A stretch of 64,000 bases of DNA from Litorilituus sediminis. GTDB taxonomy: Bacteria > Pseudomonadota > Gammaproteobacteria > Enterobacterales > Alteromonadaceae. How positions within the stretch are numbered: position 1 is the first letter of the stretch; each line of letters starts with the position of its first letter. The notes beneath the pieces are model-generated. The model did no database searches. It saw only the letters and a list, made by a program, of their open reading frames with translations, and was not told the origin of the DNA. A program made the translations under genes and the position numbers. The stretch is taken from positions 806,001 through 870,000 of the forward strand of contig NZ_CP034759.1 in NCBI RefSeq assembly GCF_004295665.1, given 5' to 3'. Positions 58,985-64,000 of this stretch are shown here, in pieces.

Positions 58985-61789
58985 TTAATCTAATGTTAAC
59001 GCTTGCGTGACAAGCGCTTGTTGTTCTTTTACATGCACTGACATATAACCAACAGCAGGTGCTGCTGAAGCATTTCGGCCAGCGTATGTTAAATAAGTAC
59101 CTTCAGGGATAGCTGCTCTAAAGTGATGCTGAGAACAGTACCAAGCACCTTGGTTTTGCGGCTCTTCCTGACACCAAACAAATTGCTTCACATGTTGATA
59201 ATCTTTCAACGCTTCTTGAAGCTCTTGCTCTGGGAACGGGTATAATTGCTCAATACGAATAATAGCAATATTGTTCTGCTCGTTCTTACGACGTTGCTCT
59301 AATAGCTCGTAGTAAACTTTACCGCTACAGAAAATTACCCGTTCAACAGCTTTTGGATCGATATCATCCGTCTCACCAATAACGTTTTGGAACACACCTG
59401 AGGCAAGCTCTTCTAATGAAGAAACCGCTAATGGGTGACGCAACAATGACTTAGGCGACATAACAATCAATGGACGACGCATTGGACGAACCACTTGGCG
59501 ACGTAGCATATTAAATACTTGCGCAGGTGTTGATGGCACACATACTTGCATATTGTGATCGGCACAAAGCTGTAAGTAACGCTCTAAACGCGCAGATGAA
59601 TGCTCAGGACCTTGCCCTTCATAACCGTGCGGTAACAACATAGTTAAGCCACATAAACGGCCCCACTTCTGCTCACCAGAACTAATGAATTGATCAAATA
59701 CTACTTGTGCACAGTTAGCAAAATCACCAAATTGTGCTTCCCAAATAGTTAAACCTGCTGGCTCAGCCGTAGTGTAACCGTATTCAAATGCAAGTACTGA
59801 CACTTCAGATAGTACTGAATCATGGACATCGAATGGCCCTTGCCCTTCGCGTACATTTTGTAGTGGTAAATAGGTACTAGCATCTTCTTGGTTATGTAAT
59901 ACCGCATGACGGTGGAAGAAAGTACCACGACCAGCATCTTGACCGGTAATACGAACACGCTTGCCATCATCAACAACCGTGGCATACGCTAAGTTTTCAG
60001 CAAAGCCCCAATCTAATAACTTCTCGCCTGATGCCATTTTCTTACGGTCATCGTAAATTTTCTTAACGCGAGAATGTACCGGATGATCTTCTGGGTATGT
60101 TGATACGGCCTTAGCTAACTCTTTAAGCTTTTCAATTGGCATGCTGGCATCGTAAGCATCATCCCAGTCATGACCTAAATAAGGTGTCCAATCAACCGAG
60201 TGTTGCGTCATTGGGCGCCACTGCTCAACCGTGCACTGACCTTCATCAAGCAGTTTACGGTAATAAGCGGTTAACTCATCAATTTTACTTGCCGGTAAGC
60301 TGCCTTCTGCCGTTAATTTATCAGCATATAATTGACGTGGTGTCGGGTGCTTCTTAACGTTCTTATACATTAATGGCTGAGTTGCACTTGGCTCATCAGC
60401 TTCGTTGTGACCGTGTCTACGGTAACAAACTAAATCAATCACTACATCACGTTTAAATTCATTTCTATAATCAAGCGCGATTTGTGTTGCTAAAATTACC
60501 GCTTCAGGATCGTCACCATTTACATGAATAATTGGCGCCTGAACCATTTTAGCGATTTCAGTACAGTATTCACCTGAGCGAGTATCATCTGAGCGAGAGG
60601 TAGTAAAACCAACTTGGTTATTTACCACAATACGTACCGTACCACCGACTTTAAATGCACGCGCTTGTGACATATTAAAGGTTTCTTGTACAACACCTTG
60701 ACCAGCAATCGCTGAGTCACCGTGAATAGTAACAGGTAAGACTAAGTCGCCTTGTGTACAGTCACGTCTATCTAAACGAGCACGTACACTACCAATAACT
60801 ACAGGGTTTACAATTTCTAAGTGAGATGGGTTAAAGGCTAATGCTAAATGAACATTACCACCTGGGGTAACAAAGTCAGACGAATAACCTTGGTGATACT
60901 TAACATCACCTGAGCCTAATGCTTCATCATGCTTACCACCAAACTCATCGAATAATTTCGATGGATTCTTACCCATAACGTTAACTAACACGTTTAAGCG
61001 ACCACGGTGAGCCATACCAAAAACCACTTCTTTGGTACCAGCAGCACCTGCGCGGGTAATTAGTTCTTTCAGCATAGGAATAAGTGAATCACCACCTTCC
61101 AGTGAGAATCGTTTTGCACCCGGGAATTTTGCCCCTAAGTATTTTTCTAGACCATCTGCTGCAATTAAGCCTTTTAATACTTCTGTTTTTTCTTCAACAG
61201 ACAGTTTAGCTTTAGATTGCACTGCTTCAAGACGTTGTTGTAACCAACGCTTTTCATCAGTTGATGTGATGTGCATATACTCAGCACCGATAGAACCACA
61301 ATAAGTAGTTTTCAATGCTTTATATAACTCACCTAACTTCATGGTATCTTGGCCAATTGCCAAAGAACCAACGTTAAATTCTTTATCAAAGTCGTTCTCT
61401 GATAAACCATGGTGAGATAACTGCAGGTCACGTACTTTATCACGTTGCCATAACCCTAATGGATCGAGATTGGCATTTTGATGACCACGAAAACGGAAAG
61501 CATTAATCAGTTGTAAAACTTTAACTTGTTTAGCATCGCCATCACTAGAAACAACAACTTGCTTCTGAGCTTGTTTTGCTAACGCTTTAAATTCGTCTCG
61601 AATAGCACTGTGGCGGTATTCCACATCGCTACCTTCAACTTTAGGAAGTTTTCCAAAGATTTCTCGCCATTCTGCGGAGACAGATTCAGAGTTATCTAGA
61701 TAAGATTCGTACAATTCTTCAATATAAACGATGTTGCCACCGTTTAAATGGGAAGACTCTAGCCAAGCCTTCATTACACCTTCTGGCAT
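58985..61789 (-). CDS. sucA: 2-oxoglutarate dehydrogenase E1
   Basis: This is a 934-residue thiamine-diphosphate enzyme. The N-terminal helix region 'YIEELYESYLDNSESVSAEWREIFGKLP' binds E2. Catalytic parts include 'FGMAHRGRLNVLVNVMGK', 'SSDFVTPGGNVHLALAFNPSHLEIVNPVVIGSVRAR', 'HGDSAIAGQGVVQETFNMS', 'VCYRRHGHNEADEPSATQP' and the C-terminal 'SPKSLLRHPLAVSSLEE'. It decarboxylates 2-oxoglutarate and succinylates the E2 lipoyl group. The length is normal. The start at 61789 is the one in-frame Met consistent with family N-termini. Confidence 0.98.
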   Translation of the reverse strand: MPEGVMKAWLESSHLNGGNIVYIEELYESYLDNSESVSAEWREIFGKLPKVEGSDVEYRHSAIRDEFKALAKQAQKQVVVSSDGDAKQVKVLQLINAFRFRGHQNANLDPLGLWQRDKVRDLQLSHHGLSENDFDKEFNVGSLAIGQDTMKLGELYKALKTTYCGSIGAEYMHITSTDEKRWLQQRLEAVQSKAKLSVEEKTEVLKGLIAADGLEKYLGAKFPGAKRFSLEGGDSLIPMLKELITRAGAAGTKEVVFGMAHRGRLNVLVNVMGKNPSKLFDEFGGKHDEALGSGDVKYHQGYSSDFVTPGGNVHLALAFNPSHLEIVNPVVIGSVRARLDRRDCTQGDLVLPVTIHGDSAIAGQGVVQETFNMSQARAFKVGGTVRIVVNNQVGFTTSRSDDTRSGEYCTEIAKMVQAPIIHVNGDDPEAVILATQIALDYRNEFKRDVVIDLVCYRRHGHNEADEPSATQPLMYKNVKKHPTPRQLYADKLTAEGSLPASKIDELTAYYRKLLDEGQCTVEQWRPMTQHSVDWTPYLGHDWDDAYDASMPIEKLKELAKAVSTYPEDHPVHSRVKKIYDDRKKMASGEKLLDWGFAENLAYATVVDDGKRVRITGQDAGRGTFFHRHAVLHNQEDASTYLPLQNVREGQGPFDVHDSVLSEVSVLAFEYGYTTAEPAGLTIWEAQFGDFANCAQVVFDQFISSGEQKWGRLCGLTMLLPHGYEGQGPEHSSARLERYLQLCADHNMQVCVPSTPAQVFNMLRRQVVRPMRRPLIVMSPKSLLRHPLAVSSLEELASGVFQNVIGETDDIDPKAVERVIFCSGKVYYELLEQRRKNEQNNIAIIRIEQLYPFPEQELQEALKDYQHVKQFVWCQEEPQNQGAWYCSQHHFRAAIPEGTYLTYAGRNASAAPAVGYMSVHVKEQQALVTQALTLD

Positions 61790-61911
61790 TGCCGTGTTCC
61801 TTTGCTGAGGTAAAGCAAAAAAAATAAGTAACCATTTAACTAGAACACATTAAACAGCTACGCTTAAATTCTAAATAAATATACTATAAAACACCTAAGG
61901 TGTTTAAATTT

Positions 61912-61953
61912 CAGGGCATTAATTTAGATGTTTTTCATCTAGTTAATGCCCTG
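61912..61953. promoter_or_regulatory. Stem-loop between sdhB and sucA
   Basis: CAGGGCATTAA (61912-61922) pairs perfectly with TTAATGCCCTG (61943-61953), and an inner AGATG/CATCT stem extends it. It sits 23 bases after the sdhB stop. No T run follows in the direction of transcription. It probably protects or processes the sdh transcript end. A second small palindrome (AAACACCTAAGGTGTTT) lies at about 61889-61905. Confidence 0.65.
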
Positions 61954-61975
61954 CTCTCATTAAAGCAACTGGCGA

Positions 61976-62683
61976 TTAAACCGCGCGCTTTAATAACATT
62001 GACTTGATATGGCCAATGGCTTTAGTTGGGTTTAATCCTTTCGGACAAACATCAACACAGTTCATGATGCCATGACAACGGAATACGCTGTATGCATCTT
62101 GAAGACCATCTAAACGCTCCTCAGTTGCAGTATCACGGCTATCGATTAAGAAACGATATGCGTGAAGCAAACCTGCTGGACCGATAAATTTGTCTGGATT
62201 CCACCAAAACGATGGACAAGACGTTGAACAACATGCACATAAAATACACTCGTAAAGACCATCTAGCTTATCGCGATCTTCAATAGACTGTAAGTTTTCA
62301 CGTGCTGGTTGTTGCGCGTCGTTGATTAAGTACGGCTTAATCTTTTCGTATTGGTTATAGAACTGACTCATATCAATGATTAAGTCACGAATAACAGGTA
62401 ATCCTGGTAATGGACGTAACACAATTTTATTCGCTTTCAGCTCAGATAACGGTGTAATACAGGCTAAACCGTTCTTACCATTCATGTTTAAACCATCAGA
62501 GCCACAAACACCCTCACGACATGAACGACGGAAAGAAAGTGTTGAATCTTGCTCTTTAAGTAACATTAAGGCATCAAGTACCATTAAATCAGAGCCATCA
62601 GGTAACTCTAATTCGTAGTCCTTCATGTAAGGAGCATCATCCACATCTGGATTATAACGGTAAATAGAAAAAATCTGTTTCAT
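61976..62683 (-). CDS. sdhB: Succinate dehydrogenase iron-sulfur subunit
   Basis: This is a 235-residue protein. The plant-type [2Fe-2S] ligands are C55, C60 and C75, with Asp at residue 63 as in E. coli ('[21 protein letters not shown]'). The C-terminal ferredoxin-like part has '[12 protein letters not shown]' and '[17 protein letters not shown]' for the [3Fe-4S] and [4Fe-4S] clusters. It passes electrons from SdhA to quinone through SdhCD (outside the window). It starts 11 bases after the sdhA stop. Confidence 0.98.
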   Translation of the reverse strand: MKQIFSIYRYNPDVDDAPYMKDYELELPDGSDLMVLDALMLLKEQDSTLSFRRSCREGVCGSDGLNMNGKNGLACITPLSELKANKIVLRPLPGLPVIRDLIIDMSQFYNQYEKIKPYLINDAQQPARENLQSIEDRDKLDGLYECILCACCSTSCPSFWWNPDKFIGPAGLLHAYRFLIDSRDTATEERLDGLQDAYSVFRCHGIMNCVDVCPKGLNPTKAIGHIKSMLLKRAV

Positions 62684-62694
62684 TATAATGCTCC

Positions 62695-64000
62695 TTAGTA
62701 TACACGTGCTTTCGGTGGGAAAGCTTCACGGTGAATTGGTTTCATATTTACATCACGCTTAGACATTTCTTCTGTCTCAGGTGTGTAAATTGAATGGCAT
62801 AACCAGTTTTCATCATCACGTTCTGTGTAGTCTTGACGAGCATGAGCACCACGAGATTCAGTACGGAAGTTAGCCGCTTTTGCAGAACAAAAAGCTGTTT
62901 CCATTAAGTTATCAAGTTCTAAACACTCAATACGTTGGGTGTTAAATTCTGATGACTTGTCGTCTAAACGAGCTTCTTTTAGGCGTTCACGAATTTCAGT
63001 TAATTCTTTCATGCCCTGTGCCATTGCTTCACCTTCTCTAAATACTGAGAAGTTAAGCTGCATACACTGCTGTAGGTCTTTACGGATCTGAACCGGATCT
63101 TCACCTTTGGTTGAAGACTCCCAACGGTTAGTACGAGCTAATGCCGCTTCTAAATCAGATTCAGTCGCTTCTTTACCAAATTCAGTGTCGTTTAAGTACT
63201 TACCTAAGAAGTTACCGGCCGCACGACCGAATACCACTAAATCAAGTAACGAGTTACCTCCTAAGCGGTTTGCACCGTGTACAGATACACAAGCAATCTC
63301 ACCAACAGCGAATAAACCTTCAACGATAGACTCTGTGCCGTCTGCGGCAACATTAATTGCTTGACCATTAACGTTACAAGGCACACCACCCATTTGGTAG
63401 TGACACGTTGGAATAACTGGAATTGGCTCTTCAACCGGATCAACATGCGCGAAAGTACGTGATAAATCACAAACACCTGGTAAACGCTTCTCTAACGTTT
63501 CTTTACCTAAGTGGTCTAACTTAAGCTTGATATGTGGGCCCCAAGGACCGTCACAACCACGACCTTCACGAATCTCAGTCATCATTGAACGAGCAACAAC
63601 ATCACGACCCGCTAAGTCTTTAGCGTTAGGTGCGTAACGTTCCATGAAACGTTCGCCGTCTTTGTTTAGCAGGTAACCACCTTCACCACGACAACCTTCG
63701 GTTACCAGTACACCCGCGCCAGCAATACCGGTTGGGTGGAACTGCCACATTTCCATGTCTTGCATTTGAATGCCAGCACGAAGTGACATACCAACACCGT
63801 CACCAGTATTGATGTGAGCATTCGTTGTAGATGCGAAGATACGACCAGCACCACCTGTAGCTAATACAGTTGCACGGGCTTTAAAGTAAACGATTTCACC
63901 TGTTTCAATACAAATAGCTGTTGTACCAACAACGGCACCATCTGAATTCTTAACAAGATCTAATGCATACCACTCAGAGTACACATTGGTTTTATTCTTA
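62695..64000 (-). CDS. sdhA: Succinate dehydrogenase flavoprotein subunit, partial
   Basis: The frame stays open to the window edge (last 434 codons); the N-terminal FAD-binding start lies outside. Visible parts include '[19 protein letters not shown]', '[21 protein letters not shown]', the active-site region '[31 protein letters not shown]', '[13 protein letters not shown]', '[20 protein letters not shown]' and the C-terminal '[29 protein letters not shown]'. It oxidises succinate to fumarate. The internal GTG at 63984 is not the real start, because homology continues upstream. Confidence 0.97.
   Translation of the reverse strand, partial: KNKTNVYSEWYALDLVKNSDGAVVGTTAICIETGEIVYFKARATVLATGGAGRIFASTTNAHINTGDGVGMSLRAGIQMQDMEMWQFHPTGIAGAGVLVTEGCRGEGGYLLNKDGERFMERYAPNAKDLAGRDVVARSMMTEIREGRGCDGPWGPHIKLKLDHLGKETLEKRLPGVCDLSRTFAHVDPVEEPIPVIPTCHYQMGGVPCNVNGQAINVAADGTESIVEGLFAVGEIACVSVHGANRLGGNSLLDLVVFGRAAGNFLGKYLNDTEFGKEATESDLEAALARTNRWESSTKGEDPVQIRKDLQQCMQLNFSVFREGEAMAQGMKELTEIRERLKEARLDDKSSEFNTQRIECLELDNLMETAFCSAKAANFRTESRGAHARQDYTERDDENWLCHSIYTPETEEMSKRDVNMKPIHREAFPPKARVY

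Overview
The window looks like a low-GC marine gammaproteobacterium of the Alteromonadales, most likely Colwelliaceae. This is inferred from the AT-rich codon use, the sdhAB-sucABCD gene order, a SucB with two lipoyl domains and the T6SS gene content. No rRNA or other marker gene is present to fix the genus.

Positions 1-29635 (all minus strand) hold one type VI secretion (T6SS) locus. It is transcribed from an unrecognised small gene through tssJ-tssK-tssL-tssM-tagF-tssA-tssB-tssC-hcp-tssE-tssF-tssG-clpV. After a roughly 208-bp MITE-like palindrome it continues with a delivery module: vgrG, DUF3540, a HEAT-type protein, DUF2169, a thiolase-fold-like protein, a PAAR-like (DUF4150) protein, a large VasX-like pore-forming effector candidate, and a membrane protein cut by the window edge. 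No Fha, PpkA or PppA gene is seen, although TagF is present.

Positions 29937-47336 (plus strand) hold a toxin-cassette array. A full-length 'evolved' VgrG carries a C-terminal PoNe-type (PD-(D/E)xK) DNase and is followed by two PoNi-type (DUF1910/DUF1911) immunity genes. Four more cassettes follow. Cassette B is an N-terminally truncated VgrG copy with a different REase-fold toxin and an Imm49-like gene. Cassette C is an Ntox15/Tde-like HxxD DNase with a Tdi-like (GAD/DUF1851) immunity gene. Cassettes D and E are PoNe variants, each with two PoNi-type genes. C, D and E begin in the same conserved linker (about 355 bp shared with the VgrG gene). D and E have no usable start codon, and all three have an in-frame TAG just upstream. 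Each orphan cassette is preceded by a boundary element made of a BoxA-like sequence (GCTCTTTAAYAATTT, as in rRNA leaders) and a stem-loop whose stem covaries between copies. I read this as a store of silent toxin tips that can be recombined onto the VgrG, with the boundary element perhaps allowing transcription through untranslated toxin DNA so that immunity genes stay expressed. That interpretation is inference.

Positions 47337-55030 hold decayed cassette material (frameshifted small ORFs, an immunity-gene-like remnant, a VgrG tail fused to a YezG/DUF600-like domain). These surround a chaperone block: a signal-peptide/TM protein, an HscC-type Hsp70, a J-domain-like membrane protein with RPD in place of HPD, and a membrane protein with Sel1 repeats.

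Positions 55175-64000 (minus strand) hold the core TCA-cycle operon sdhA(partial)-sdhB-sucA-sucB-sucC-sucD, with intergenic stem-loops and a terminator after sucD.
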